From Pseudomonas avellanae BPIC 631 (GTDB lineage Bacteria; Pseudomonadota; Gammaproteobacteria; Pseudomonadales; Pseudomonadaceae): a stretch of DNA of 64,000 bases. The notes beneath the pieces are model-generated. The model saw only the letters and a list, made by a program, of their open reading frames with translations, was not told where the DNA came from and searched no databases. This document shows positions 44,294-53,878 of this stretch, piece after piece (within the stretch, counting starts at the first letter, position 1; each line of letters starts with the position of its first letter). The position numbers and the translations under genes were made by a program. The stretch is from the NCBI RefSeq assembly GCF_000444135.1, contig NZ_ATDK01000048.1:1-64000 (forward strand), read 5' to 3'.

Positions 44294-45643
44294 ATGTCGC
44301 CGTCACCCGGTATTTCGTTGTTGGTCTACGCCGCTGTCGCAATCATTGCCTTGATCGTGCTGATCGCGCGCTATCGCCTCAATCCGTTTATTGTCATTAC
44401 GCTTGTTTCGGTCGGCTTGGCGCTGGTTGCCGGGATGCCGGCCAGTGGCGTGGTTGCCTCTTATGAGGCCGGGGTTGGCAAAACACTGGGGCATATCGCG
44501 CTGGTTGTGGCGCTGGGCACCATGCTTGGCAAGATGATGGCCGAGTCCGGTGGTGCAGAGCAGGTGGCGCGCACTTTGATTGACCGCTTTGGTGAGCGTA
44601 ATGCGCACTGGGCCATGGTCTGCATTGCGTTTCTGGTGGGCTTGCCGCTATTTTTTGAAGTGGGTTTTGTGCTGCTGGTGCCGATTGCCTTTACCGTAGC
44701 GCGCCGTGTCGGGGTGTCGATTCTGATGGTCGGCCTGCCGATGGTGGCCGGTCTGTCGGTGGTACACGCACTGGTGCCGCCACACCCTGCGGCGATGCTG
44801 GCCGTTCAGGCTTATCAGGCGTCGGTAGGGCAAACCCTGTTTTACGCCATTCTGATCGGCATACCCACGGCCATCATCGCCGGGCCGGTGTATGCCAAAT
44901 TCATCGTGCCGCGCATCCATTTACCAGCTGAAAACCCGCTGGCGAAGCAGTTTCTCGACCGTGAACCCCGCGCAAAGCTGCCCAGCTTCGGCCTGACCAT
45001 GGCGACCATTCTGTTGCCGGTGGTGCTCATGTTACTGGGCGGTTGGGCCAACCTGATCAGCACACCGGGCAGCGCGTTCAATGGCTTTCTGTTGTTCATC
45101 GGCAACTCGGTGATCGCTCTGCTGCTGGCGACCCTGCTGAGCTTCTGGACGCTGGGCATCGCTCAGGGATTCAATCGCGACTCGATCCTGAAATTCACCA
45201 ATGAGTGCCTGGCACCTACCGCAAGTATCACTTTGCTGGTCGGTGCGGGGGGCGGTTTGAACCGTATTCTGGTCGACAGCGGCGTCACCAACCAGATCGT
45301 CGGCCTGGCGCAGGACTTTCATCTGTCGCCCTTGCTGATGGGCTGGCTGTTCGCAGCCCTGATGCGTGTGGCAACAGGCTCGGCGACAGTGGCGATGACC
45401 ACCGCATCGGGAATCGTTGCGCCTGTGGCGATGGGTTTGGGTTATCCGCATCCAGAGTTACTGGTGCTGGCGACGGGCGCAGGCTCGGTGATCTTTTCCC
45501 ACGTCAACGACGGTGGTTTCTGGCTTATCAAGGAATACTTCAACATGACCGTAGCGCAAACATTCAAGACCTGGACAGTACTGGAGACGCTGATTTCCAT
45601 CGTCGCCTTTGCACTGACGCTTGGCTTGGCACAGGTGCTCTGA
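44294..45643 (+). CDS. GntP-family permease
   Basis: 449 residues with about 12-14 hydrophobic helices. Typical GntP/DsdX stretches: RYRLNPFIVITLVSVGLALVAGMP, GTMLGKMMAESGGAEQVARTLIDRFG, LVPPHPAAMLAVQAY and SHVNDGGFWLIKEYFNMT. Family members import gluconate, D-serine or related acids. The neighbours suggest a D-amino acid or N-acyl-D-amino acid here. The ATG beginning MSPSPGIS is preferred; an upstream in-frame start adds a polar stretch. One codon junction (TGA-GTG) with the next gene. Confidence 0.87.
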   Translation: MSPSPGISLLVYAAVAIIALIVLIARYRLNPFIVITLVSVGLALVAGMPASGVVASYEAGVGKTLGHIALVVALGTMLGKMMAESGGAEQVARTLIDRFGERNAHWAMVCIAFLVGLPLFFEVGFVLLVPIAFTVARRVGVSILMVGLPMVAGLSVVHALVPPHPAAMLAVQAYQASVGQTLFYAILIGIPTAIIAGPVYAKFIVPRIHLPAENPLAKQFLDREPRAKLPSFGLTMATILLPVVLMLLGGWANLISTPGSAFNGFLLFIGNSVIALLLATLLSFWTLGIAQGFNRDSILKFTNECLAPTASITLLVGAGGGLNRILVDSGVTNQIVGLAQDFHLSPLLMGWLFAALMRVATGSATVAMTTASGIVAPVAMGLGYPHPELLVLATGAGSVIFSHVNDGGFWLIKEYFNMTVAQTFKTWTVLETLISIVAFALTLGLAQVL

Positions 45644-46504
45644 GTGGACATTCTGTACCAGATACGTGCCCGCCAGGCTTCATTCAGCGCGGGCGAAGGC
45701 CGGATCGCCAAGCTGCTGCTCAGCGATATTGCCTTTGCGGCAAGTGCCAGCCTGGACGAGCTGGCCAGTCGCGCCGAGGTCAGCAGTGCCACACTGTCGC
45801 GCTTCGCCCGCAACATCGGCTGCCGTGACCTGCGCGACTTGCGTCTGCAACTCGCCCAGGCAAGCGCGGTGGGCAGTCGTTTTCTGCACCCGGAACAGGC
45901 TCCGGAGCAATCGGCTTTTTTCACCCGGATTGTCGGTGACATCGAAGCCACGCTGCGTCAGCACCTTGCAGGTTTTGATGCCTCGCGCTTCACCGCAGCC
46001 GTGGCGTGTGTCGCCGATGCGAGCATGATCCATACGTTCGGCATGGGCGGTTGCTCCAGCCTGTGCAGCGAGGAACTGCAAACCCGCCTGGTGCGCCTCG
46101 GCTATCCGGTGGCCGCCTGCCGCGACCCGGTGATGATGCGCATGATTGCCGCCACGCTCGGCCCGCAACACAGCCTGATTGTCTGCTCGCTCAGCGGGCG
46201 TACGCCAGAACTGCTCGACGCGGTGGCCTTGGCACGCAGCTATGGCGCTCGCGTGCTGGCCATCACCTTGCCTGACTCACCGCTGGCGCAACTGGCCGAG
46301 GTGGTGCTGCCGCTGCAAATTGCTGAAACCAATTTCATCTATAAACCCACGGCAGCGCGTTACGGCATGTTGCTGACCATTGATGTGCTGGCCACTGAAC
46401 TGGCATTGCAGAGCCCTGAAGACAATCAGGAGCGGCTGCGCCGGATCAAGCTTGCGCTGGATGAATACCGTGGCGGCGAAGACGGCCTGCCACTGGGAGA
46501 CTGA
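45644..46504 (+). CDS. RpiR/MurR-family transcriptional regulator
   Basis: 286 residues from a GTG that abuts the permease stop. N-terminal helix-turn-helix (SAGEGRIAKLLLSDIAFAASASLDELASRAEVSSATLSRFARNIG) and a C-terminal SIS domain (IHTFGMGGCSSLCSEELQTRL, LIVCSLSGRTPELLDAVALAR), the fold that senses sugar phosphates or amino-acid derivatives. Placed inside the operon between transporter and enzyme, so it probably controls its own operon. Confidence 0.88.
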   Translation: MDILYQIRARQASFSAGEGRIAKLLLSDIAFAASASLDELASRAEVSSATLSRFARNIGCRDLRDLRLQLAQASAVGSRFLHPEQAPEQSAFFTRIVGDIEATLRQHLAGFDASRFTAAVACVADASMIHTFGMGGCSSLCSEELQTRLVRLGYPVAACRDPVMMRMIAATLGPQHSLIVCSLSGRTPELLDAVALARSYGARVLAITLPDSPLAQLAEVVLPLQIAETNFIYKPTAARYGMLLTIDVLATELALQSPEDNQERLRRIKLALDEYRGGEDGLPLGD

Positions 46505-46507
46505 ACC

Positions 46508-47983
46508 ATGCTTTACGACTTGATCATTCGCGACGCACTGGTGATCGATGGCAGCAATACGCCTGGAGTGCGTACCGATGTAGCTATCGGCGACGGGCGT
46601 ATTCAGCGCATCGGCAGCCTGACCGAGGCCCGTGCGCGGGAAGAGGTCAACGCAGCCGGGCGCGTGCTGGCCCCTGGGTTTATCGACGTTCACACCCACG
46701 ACGACACGGTGGTCATTCGCAAACCCGACATGCTGCCCAAGATCAGCCAGGGCGTGACGACGGTGATCGTCGGCAATTGCGGGATCAGCGCATCACCGGT
46801 GTCGCTACGCGGCAATCCGCCAGACCCCATGAACCTGCTGGGCGACGCAGCGGCGTTTGTCTATCCACGCTTCGCCGACTATCGCGCAGCCGTAGATAAC
46901 GCACGGCCCGCCGTGAACGTGGCCGCTTTGATTGGCCATACTGCCTTGCGCAGCAACCACATGGACGACTTGTTTCGCAGCGCCAGCCCGGCGGAAATTG
47001 CCGCCATGCGCGAGCAATTGCGCGACAGCCTCGAAGCCGGCGCGCTGGGTTTATCGACCGGCCTTGCCTACGCCTCGGCCTTCTCGGCCGCCACCGGCGA
47101 AGTCAAACAACTGGCCGAAGAGCTGACGGCGTTCGGTGCGGTCTACACCACCCACTTGCGCAGCGAGTTCGAGCCGGTGCTGGAGGCGATGGCGGAGGCA
47201 TTCGACATCGGCCGCCATGCGCGCTCGCCAGTGATCATTTCCCACCTGAAATGCGCTGGCGCAGGTAACTGGGGCCGCAGCCCGCAACTGCTGGCTGCAC
47301 TGGAGAAAGCCGCGCAGGATCATCCGGTCGGCTGCGACTGTTATCCCTATGCAGCCAGTTCCTCGACGCTGGATCTTAAACAGGTTACCGACGCGTTCCG
47401 CATTACCATCACCTGGTCAACGCCGCACCCGGATCAGGGCGGCCGGGACCTGCAGGACATTGCCGCTGGCTGGGGGCTGTCATTGCAGGACACCGCCCGC
47501 AAGTTGCAGCCTGCGGGCGCGGTGTATTACGGCATGGATGAAGGCGATGTCGAACGCATCATGTCCCACCCGCTGTCGATGATCGGTTCCGATGGTCTCC
47601 CGGAAGACCCGTTCCCCCACCCGCGCTTGTGGGGAGCGTTCCCCAGGGTGCTCGGCCATTTCAGCCGCGACAAAGGACTGTTTGCGTTGCACACCGCCGT
47701 GCACAAAATGACCGGGCTTTCGGCAGCACGCTTTGCCCTGCACGAACGCGGTTTGATCCGCGGGGGCTATTGGGCGGATCTGGTGTTGTTCAACCCGCAT
47801 ACCGTGCGCGACGTAGCCGACTTCAAAGACCCCCAGCGAGCAGCAGAAGGCATTGACGGCGTGTGGGTAAACGGCCAGTTGAGCTACGCCGACGGCAAAC
47901 CGCAAGGCCAGCGTCAGGGCAGATTTCTGCCACGCAGCGGCTCACTGGTGGAGGGTTTTGCGGATACAAAAACGCCGACATAG
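46508..47983 (+). CDS. N-acyl-D-amino-acid deacylase (D-aminoacylase)
   Basis: 491-residue metal hydrolase of the amidohydrolase superfamily. DLIIRDALVIDGSNTPGVRTDVAIGDGRIQ start, APGFIDVHTHDDTVV with the HxH metal pair, TVIVGNCGISASP with the Cys ligand characteristic of D-aminoacylases, IISHLKCAG, IGSDGLPEDPFPHPRLWG. Releases D-amino acids from N-acyl derivatives, which fits the permease and regulator just upstream. Stop codon lies inside the terminator loop of the converging fic gene. Confidence 0.9.
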   Translation: MLYDLIIRDALVIDGSNTPGVRTDVAIGDGRIQRIGSLTEARAREEVNAAGRVLAPGFIDVHTHDDTVVIRKPDMLPKISQGVTTVIVGNCGISASPVSLRGNPPDPMNLLGDAAAFVYPRFADYRAAVDNARPAVNVAALIGHTALRSNHMDDLFRSASPAEIAAMREQLRDSLEAGALGLSTGLAYASAFSAATGEVKQLAEELTAFGAVYTTHLRSEFEPVLEAMAEAFDIGRHARSPVIISHLKCAGAGNWGRSPQLLAALEKAAQDHPVGCDCYPYAASSSTLDLKQVTDAFRITITWSTPHPDQGGRDLQDIAAGWGLSLQDTARKLQPAGAVYYGMDEGDVERIMSHPLSMIGSDGLPEDPFPHPRLWGAFPRVLGHFSRDKGLFALHTAVHKMTGLSAARFALHERGLIRGGYWADLVLFNPHTVRDVADFKDPQRAAEGIDGVWVNGQLSYADGKPQGQRQGRFLPRSGSLVEGFADTKTPT

Positions 47984-47992
47984 TCGTCGGCG
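47966..47992 (-). terminator. Terminator of fic, embedded in the 3' end of the D-aminoacylase gene
   Basis: On the minus strand CGCCGAC, six-base loop, GTCGGCG, then TTTTTG. The arms are at 47,986-47,992 and 47,973-47,979; the A-run on the plus strand is 47,968-47,972. The plus-strand TAG at 47,981-47,983 sits in the loop. Confidence 0.75.
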
Positions 47993-48028
47993 CTGACAAG
48001 AACAGATGACACCCAAGGGCCTTCAGAA

Positions 48029-49210
48029 TTACCAGAGGTAGGGAAACAGGAACTCGATCGAGTGCCGGGAGAGGTTCAGGGATACCGGCTTGCGGCCGTC
48101 CAGAGTGATCAAGCCTTCTTTAGCCATCTGGCTCAGCAAACTGCGCGTAGTACGCTCGCCGACACCCAGGCGAGCCTGAATATCGGCGCGCTGCTGGTCG
48201 CCCTGATAGAGTAATGTCTTGTAGACATCCCGGGCCTCGATTCGAAGCTCAGGCAGAGTCTGGCCTTCGCTGTCCGAAAGCGCCCGACGGCTGCGCATCT
48301 CGAAATATATGTCTATACGCTCGCTGAGTCTTTCTGGTTCGAGCTGAGCACTGAAGTATTGCAACTGATCCAGGGCCGTCTCCGCGAAGAAACGGGTCCA
48401 GCGCAGCAGGCCGCTATCCGAAAGCTCACCACGGCCATCCAGCTCGCCCTTGCGGGGGTGGTCGGCGGCGCCAAGCATCTCGTAGTAGGCACTGACGTTG
48501 CGGGCAAATCCACGGCTCATGGACCACAGGCCATACCCCCCAAAGCCTGCGGCCTTGAGGTACTGGTCCGTGAAAAGGCGGCCAGTACGGCCGTTGCCAT
48601 CCATGAACGGGTGAATCCACATCAGCCGGTGGTGCGACGCTGCCGCTGCAAAAAAGCGTGAGAGGCCATGGATTCGGTCCAGGCGGTACATACGCTCGAA
48701 GTCGTTGAGGTACGTGTGCATCTGCTCGACGGTTGGCGGGATGTGCTGGCCGACGCGAACCCCCAAGTGTCTGAATTCACCGGGGACCATGCGCACCGTA
48801 TCGCCTTTCTCGCGCAACTCAATATCCAGCATCTCCTCGGGCATACCACCGTAAAACTCGCGGTGCAGACGTGAGACAGCACTTTTCGTGCATACATCAA
48901 CCGGGTCGATAGGGTCGTCGTTGAGCCGACGCTGGGCTTCGATGTGGCGTTTGATATCCTGCAGATCCTTGACGCCCTTGACCTCCTGAGGAGCATCCTC
49001 AGCACGCAGAATGTCGGCCGGCGTCGTGGAGTTGCCTTCGATCTTGTTGCTGTAGTAAGAGTTCACCACCCGCAGCAGTTTCATCATTGGCAAGCGCAGC
49101 GGCCCCGGGATCTTCGCATGGAGGGCCGCGTCAAGCCGAGTAATCTGAACGACCTGATCCTGCAACTCATCGGGAGCTTTGTCTTGGGGAATGTACGGTG
49201 TGAATGCCAT
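48029..49210 (-). CDS. Fic-domain AMP transferase (class II, self-inhibited) with C-terminal winged helix
   Basis: 393 residues. The catalytic Fic motif HPFMDGNGRTGR runs from His200 to Arg211, unchanged from the consensus HxFx(D/E)GNGRxxR. An inhibitory motif S-x-x-x-E-G (Ser54 to Gly59 in YYSNKIEGNS) lies in the N-terminal part, the class II arrangement in which a Glu blocks ATP. The last ~90 residues look like a winged helix (QQRADIQARLGVGERTTRSLLSQMAKEGLITLDGRKPVSLN). AMPylation of an unknown protein target is expected. It is not a secreted effector by any signal I can see. Confidence 0.9.
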   Translation of the reverse strand: MAFTPYIPQDKAPDELQDQVVQITRLDAALHAKIPGPLRLPMMKLLRVVNSYYSNKIEGNSTTPADILRAEDAPQEVKGVKDLQDIKRHIEAQRRLNDDPIDPVDVCTKSAVSRLHREFYGGMPEEMLDIELREKGDTVRMVPGEFRHLGVRVGQHIPPTVEQMHTYLNDFERMYRLDRIHGLSRFFAAAASHHRLMWIHPFMDGNGRTGRLFTDQYLKAAGFGGYGLWSMSRGFARNVSAYYEMLGAADHPRKGELDGRGELSDSGLLRWTRFFAETALDQLQYFSAQLEPERLSERIDIYFEMRSRRALSDSEGQTLPELRIEARDVYKTLLYQGDQQRADIQARLGVGERTTRSLLSQMAKEGLITLDGRKPVSLNLSRHSIEFLFPYLW

Positions 49211-49434
49211 TTGCCGGCTACCTTTCTTGCTTTATCCCTTTATTTACGAGGACAAAGTAATTTTTCACCGGCTATTTTTGCCGGTTTGTTTGCCGACAAT
49301 TTACCATTCTTCTTACAAACGGACACTGCCGTTGAATTGCCAGCTTTCCAGGCATGAGGATGAACAAGAGGAATAGCTTTCCCTATTCCTCTGTCACCGG
49401 TTTCACTCTCAAAACCGGCATCGCGAACCGGAAA
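49211..49434. promoter_or_regulatory. Region between fic and the end of hemE
   Basis: An AT-rich segment at about 49,230-49,320 is the likely fic promoter. TTTGCCG recurs three times within ~85 bp (49,210 area, 49,281 area, 49,289 area) and a CCGGC/GCCGG hairpin sits at about 49,270-49,285; either could be a binding site for the winged-helix part of the Fic protein. No gene seen. Confidence 0.35.
49368..49391 (-). terminator. Hairpin downstream of hemE
   Basis: GAGGAATAG (49,368-49,376) pairs with CTATTCCTC (49,383-49,391), six-base loop, 44 bases beyond the hemE stop. T-run is short, so moderate strength only. Confidence 0.45.
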
Positions 49435-50499
49435 TTACAGGTGATACTGCGCCGACAACTCATGCACCGCTTCGATGAAGGCACCGGCATTGGCCGGGTC
49501 GACTTCGGGGGTGATGCCGTGGCCGAGGTTGAAGACGTGGCCGGTGCCGCTGCCGTAGCTGGCAAGGATGCGTGCGACTTCCTGGCGGATGGCTTCCGGG
49601 CGTGCGTAGAGCACGGTCGGGTCCATGTTGCCCTGCAGCGAAACCTTGCTGCCGACACGCTGACGCGCTTCGCCGATGTCGCAGGTCCAGTCAAGGCCGA
49701 GGGTGTCGGCACCGATGTCGGCGATGCTTTCCAGCCACAATCCGCCGCCTTTGGTGAAGACAATAACCGGCACCTTGCGCCCGTCGTGCTCGCGGATCAG
49801 GCCGTTGACGATCTTGCGCATGTAGGCCAGCGAAAACTCCTGATAGGCCGCCGAAGACAGGCTGCCGCCCCAACTGTCGAAGATCTGCACCGCCTGGGCA
49901 CCGGCCAGAATCTGGCCGTTCAGGTACGACGTCACCGACTGCGCCAGCTTGTCGAGCAGCAGGTGCATGGCTTGCGGGTTGTCGTAGAGCATGGCCTTGG
50001 ATTTACGGAAGTCCTTGGACGAGCCGCCTTCGACCATGTAGGTGGCCAGGGTCCACGGGCTGCCGGCGAAACCGATCAGTGGAACACGACCATTGAGTTC
50101 GCGGCGGATGGTGCTGACTGCGTCCATCACGTAACCCAGGTCTTTCTGCGCGTCCGGGATCGGCAGGGCTTCGATGTCGGCCAGCGTGCTGACGGTTTTC
50201 TTGAAACGCGGCCCTTCGCCAGTCTCGAAGTAAAGGCCCAGACCCATCGCGTCGGGAATAGTCAGGATGTCGGAAAACAGGATCGCCGCATCCAGCGGAT
50301 AGCGATCCAGCGGCTGCAACGTGACTTCACAGGCGAACTGCGGGTTCTTGCACAAGCTCATGAAGTCCCCGGCGCTGGCACGGCTGGCACGGTATTCCGG
50401 CAGGTAACGGCCGGCCTGACGCATCATCCATACTGGTGTGACGTCTACGGGTTGCTTGAGCAAAGCGCGAAGGAAACGGTCGTTCTTCAGGGCAGTCAT
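49435..50499 (-). CDS. hemE: Uroporphyrinogen decarboxylase
   Basis: 354 residues; converts uroporphyrinogen III to coproporphyrinogen III in heme synthesis, cytosolic. Motifs: [21 protein letters not shown] near the N-terminus (substrate Arg), [17 protein letters not shown] (catalytic Asp), [44 protein letters not shown] (His). The usual Pseudomonas neighbour of gltD; here two other genes lie between them. Confidence 0.97.
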   Translation of the reverse strand: MTALKNDRFLRALLKQPVDVTPVWMMRQAGRYLPEYRASRASAGDFMSLCKNPQFACEVTLQPLDRYPLDAAILFSDILTIPDAMGLGLYFETGEGPRFKKTVSTLADIEALPIPDAQKDLGYVMDAVSTIRRELNGRVPLIGFAGSPWTLATYMVEGGSSKDFRKSKAMLYDNPQAMHLLLDKLAQSVTSYLNGQILAGAQAVQIFDSWGGSLSSAAYQEFSLAYMRKIVNGLIREHDGRKVPVIVFTKGGGLWLESIADIGADTLGLDWTCDIGEARQRVGSKVSLQGNMDPTVLYARPEAIRQEVARILASYGSGTGHVFNLGHGITPEVDPANAGAFIEAVHELSAQYHL

Positions 50500-50546
50500 G
50501 TCGGCATCCGCAATAAAAGTGCCGGCATTTTCTCAGAGCGCGACGC

Positions 50547-50574
50547 AAAAGGCACGGCGAGAGCCGTGCCTTTT
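50547..50574 (-). terminator. Terminator of the toxin-like gene
   Basis: AAAAGGCACGGC, GAGA loop, GCCGTGCCTTTT: perfect 12-bp symmetric stem ending in T4, 56 bases past the minus-strand stop, just ahead of hemE. Confidence 0.85.
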
Positions 50575-50629
50575 GTCTATCGAGGCGATTTGTTATACAA
50601 AACGTTGCGCCTTCGGAACCCAATGACGT

Positions 50630-53600
50630 CTATTTCAGGTCCTTATGATTCATGATGTTCCAAGGCTTAAGCAAGCCCTTCCCCTGTTGGAGTACCAGAC
50701 GCCAGTCTCCTCTCCCGGTACTGTTACCAACGGTAGTCAGATCCAGGGTAAACATCTGTACGTCCTTGGGTATATTGAATTTTCCATTGTGTTTCCACGC
50801 ATGCAGGCTACCAGCACCATCGTCGACGTACTTGGCAACTGCACGATTGACTGCGCTTTCAAGGCCGCCTTCGATATCGACCTGTATTTTACCCTGCGCC
50901 TTTGTAAACCTGCTTTTGGTGAAAAACTCATCCATGAATATCTTGTACCCGGACGTGTGAGCTCTATTGACCTGAGCCTCCTCGCGTGGGAGTTTCGGCA
51001 CCGTATGTTTGCCGCCACCACGCAAACCGGTCGAGGCATGCACCCAGACGCCTTGACCGTCCAGTTGGATCGGTAGTTGGTAATAGGCATCCGGTCGCCG
51101 CGAATCAATCACTCGCCATACAGCGGAATCAGCGTCATACCTGACGGCATAGGCTTTTTCCTGTTGTATGGCGTAGAAGCGACTCGGCACACCCTCCTGA
51201 GCTTTCTCATGGATGCCCCGGTAAATACCGTCGCCGCGCAACGTCAAACCGCCGGGCGTTTTTGATAAGGCTGTTTTCGGATTGAGAACAGAGCGACCAG
51301 CCGCCGCCGGAGAATACGGTTTAACCCGCCGCCCTTTTGGAAGCGTCAGCCCATCGGCCAACAACAGCGCCGCCTGCACGAAATACAACGGAGCCGTGCC
51401 TTGTTCGCTGGCAGCCTTGGCGACGCCCTGCCAGATGGCGTAGAAACTGCGAAGAGCGGCGATCGGGAGCTGCACTTTAAAGGGCACGAAGGTGAGGATG
51501 ATGTCGCCCACGGTTTGGGTGATCTCCCAAGCACTTCGCCAGTTGGTTTCCCAAGTGCTGGTGGTCCGCTCATCGACAGCCGATATCACCCGTTCGACTT
51601 CGGAGTCATACACCGCTTCAAGAAAGTTTTCGCTGCGGGGCAGCAACTCCATGAACAGCGCATCCCGGCCAGCGGTCAATGCCCGCCGCACGTCGGCCTG
51701 AGAGGGGAGCGCTGCCCTGCCCACCAGATAGTCCAGTAATTCGGGTTCAAGCAGCAGTTGCTGAAACTCGGTCAGGCTGCTCATTTCCCGAAAACATTGA
51801 CCGTCAGGTGCCTGCGGAGTAAACATCACCAGGGCACCGACGCTGGAACGTGCCGCAACCCCAATTGCCAGTACGCCGCTCAAGGGCACACCGCTAATGG
51901 ACAACTGACTGACCTGAATGCGATGCCCCTCGACAGTTGCACGGTCATCATCGTCGACAGGGTGGTCCAGGACGGCTGTCAGCCACTTGTGACCTCGGTT
52001 CGCCAGCTCGGGAGGAAGACTTCCGTCGCCCAGAAAGTCGCCTGCCATCTTTGCCTCGATCCCGTCGAGGCGCATCTGCGTATGCATCACGCGTGCGTAG
52101 CGTTGGCGGTGCCATGCGCCGGTAGACGAGGTCGACAATACATTTCTCAGGAACCTGGGGTAATTTTCACCAATGTTCAGATCACGGATCAGACTGAACA
52201 GATAACCAGCCTTGAGAAAACCGATCAATTGCCCCTGAGCATCTAACGCGCGACTGGTCAGCAAAAAGTTGAGATCGGTAACAGCGATATTTTCCAGGGA
52301 CAAGTCCGTGAGGCTGCGTTGCTGCGTTTCGTAGTAAGCCTCGACCTCCGAAGGGCCTGCAAACTCATAATCCAGATCCAGGATAAAGCCAGGATCGATT
52401 TCAATACTTACGGTAAGGATGCTGATCTCGTCAGGATTAACCTCTACACCATGATCCAGCAGGATTCGCTCCTGCAGCTTCTCGCGAGCATAGTTGCGAA
52501 GCTGATCAGGCTCTCCGTATCTGGAGGGTTCAAGCAGGTCAGGAGCCTGGGCTTCGAGCACCGCCTGACTGTAATCCTGAACGGCGATCTTCCACGCGTA
52601 CTTGTCGTCATCGGACGCGCTCGCGAACCACTCGGGCAAAAATCCCTTTTCAATTCCGGTCGGTTTTTCGGGATCGAACCAGCCTCGGTTTTCTTCGATT
52701 GCGTGCTGGGTCAAAGCCTTGCGAAGCCCCGCTACATCCTGCTCGAACTGCATGCCCAGCGACAAACGATCCTCAGCCTTCAATTGCGAACTGATTGCCA
52801 GATAAAAACTGTCGGTGCCGTCCTTGAACTCAGTTATCTCACCATTGCTTGTATCCTGAGCACTGTAATTACCGGAGCCATCGTGCAACAACACGATACT
52901 GGTATCGTCAGGTCCCGAAGGCTCGTACTTGCTCATGCCGGGGTCAAGGATCACCAGATTCTTCTCTGAAGCAGCCAGCAGCGCCCGAGCTCCAGTGCGA
53001 GCCAGTTCATCGGTGTACTGATTGAAAATCCGGGTGCGCGACAGGCCATCAATCGCCGTGCTGCGCGCCCATTCATCCAGCGAAATCTCCATCGCTTCAA
53101 CGAATTCATCCGGGAGAACATCATTTTTCAAAAAGTCGATTTGCTGTTCTTCGGTCAGTGGCATCCGCCCCAGCAGCTCTTCGAGACGGCTGACAGGAAC
53201 CTGCGGATTCAAGGCACCCAACCAGCCCAGAACCGGCGAGATTTCTATGTCCCTACGATCCCAAAGTGGCAGGAAGGGATTGGGCAGACGAACATTCAGT
53301 AGGCTTTTGGAAGTCCCCTCGTCAGCCAGCAAGGCCGTGAACAACTGCGGCCGCTGTTCCCTGGCCAATCCTGCTATCTGTTCGCGCAGGTTGACGATTC
53401 GGCCAACTGCACTGTTGCTGCCCGGAAAGTTTCCGCCCATGCCGAGCGTCGAGCTGACAGGCAATTGGCTGAAGACAAGATTCAACAGGGGCTCGTCATC
53501 GGAGATGGAAACACCGGCGGGTGCGACATAAGCATCGTCACCGTCATGCATAAGCACGACGGTGTTTTCGACAACGCTTTGGTCGTTGCCTTTCAGGTAC

Positions 53601-53878
53601 AGCGCAAGGTCTTCACCGTTTTCGTTTTGAACACTGATCATCAGTTCAGCAGGCCATTCCGGCAACTGAACCAGCAAGGCGAACAAGGCACTCTCGCCAT
53701 CGTCAGGGAAAAAATTCTTTTCTGTGAAGCGCTCGACGAACTGGTCGATCATTCGGTCTGCGCGCTCACGTGCCCGGTGTTCACGCACCGCAACCGTGCT
53801 GGGGCTGAAGCGGTCAGGTCCGAGCGCTTTCTGTTCGTTGGATCGGGCAAGCTTGCCCATGGGTGCTGCTTTCATCAT
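50630..53878 (-). CDS. Large DUF6543 / dermonecrotic-toxin-domain-like protein
   Basis: 1082 residues from an ATG with AAGGA seven bases upstream. There is no signal peptide. Residues ~500-640 resemble the DUF6543 module of Pseudomonas toxin-like proteins (EAYYETQQRSLTDLSL, FLKAGYLFSLIRDLNIGENYPRFL, then HTQMRLDGIEAKMAGDF). A hydrophobic patch near 790-845 may be a membrane-crossing region. The last ~210 residues (from about 870) form a separate basic domain with GDGIYRGIHEKAQEG and a W-rich end, the likely activity. The region is visibly less GC-rich than hemE and gltB and breaks core synteny, suggesting acquisition. Toxin function is inferred from the family only. Confidence 0.72.
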   Translation of the reverse strand: MMKAAPMGKLARSNEQKALGPDRFSPSTVAVREHRARERADRMIDQFVERFTEKNFFPDDGESALFALLVQLPEWPAELMISVQNENGEDLALYLKGNDQSVVENTVVLMHDGDDAYVAPAGVSISDDEPLLNLVFSQLPVSSTLGMGGNFPGSNSAVGRIVNLREQIAGLAREQRPQLFTALLADEGTSKSLLNVRLPNPFLPLWDRRDIEISPVLGWLGALNPQVPVSRLEELLGRMPLTEEQQIDFLKNDVLPDEFVEAMEISLDEWARSTAIDGLSRTRIFNQYTDELARTGARALLAASEKNLVILDPGMSKYEPSGPDDTSIVLLHDGSGNYSAQDTSNGEITEFKDGTDSFYLAISSQLKAEDRLSLGMQFEQDVAGLRKALTQHAIEENRGWFDPEKPTGIEKGFLPEWFASASDDDKYAWKIAVQDYSQAVLEAQAPDLLEPSRYGEPDQLRNYAREKLQERILLDHGVEVNPDEISILTVSIEIDPGFILDLDYEFAGPSEVEAYYETQQRSLTDLSLENIAVTDLNFLLTSRALDAQGQLIGFLKAGYLFSLIRDLNIGENYPRFLRNVLSTSSTGAWHRQRYARVMHTQMRLDGIEAKMAGDFLGDGSLPPELANRGHKWLTAVLDHPVDDDDRATVEGHRIQVSQLSISGVPLSGVLAIGVAARSSVGALVMFTPQAPDGQCFREMSSLTEFQQLLLEPELLDYLVGRAALPSQADVRRALTAGRDALFMELLPRSENFLEAVYDSEVERVISAVDERTTSTWETNWRSAWEITQTVGDIILTFVPFKVQLPIAALRSFYAIWQGVAKAASEQGTAPLYFVQAALLLADGLTLPKGRRVKPYSPAAAGRSVLNPKTALSKTPGGLTLRGDGIYRGIHEKAQEGVPSRFYAIQQEKAYAVRYDADSAVWRVIDSRRPDAYYQLPIQLDGQGVWVHASTGLRGGGKHTVPKLPREEAQVNRAHTSGYKIFMDEFFTKSRFTKAQGKIQVDIEGGLESAVNRAVAKYVDDGAGSLHAWKHNGKFNIPKDVQMFTLDLTTVGNSTGRGDWRLVLQQGKGLLKPWNIMNHKDLK

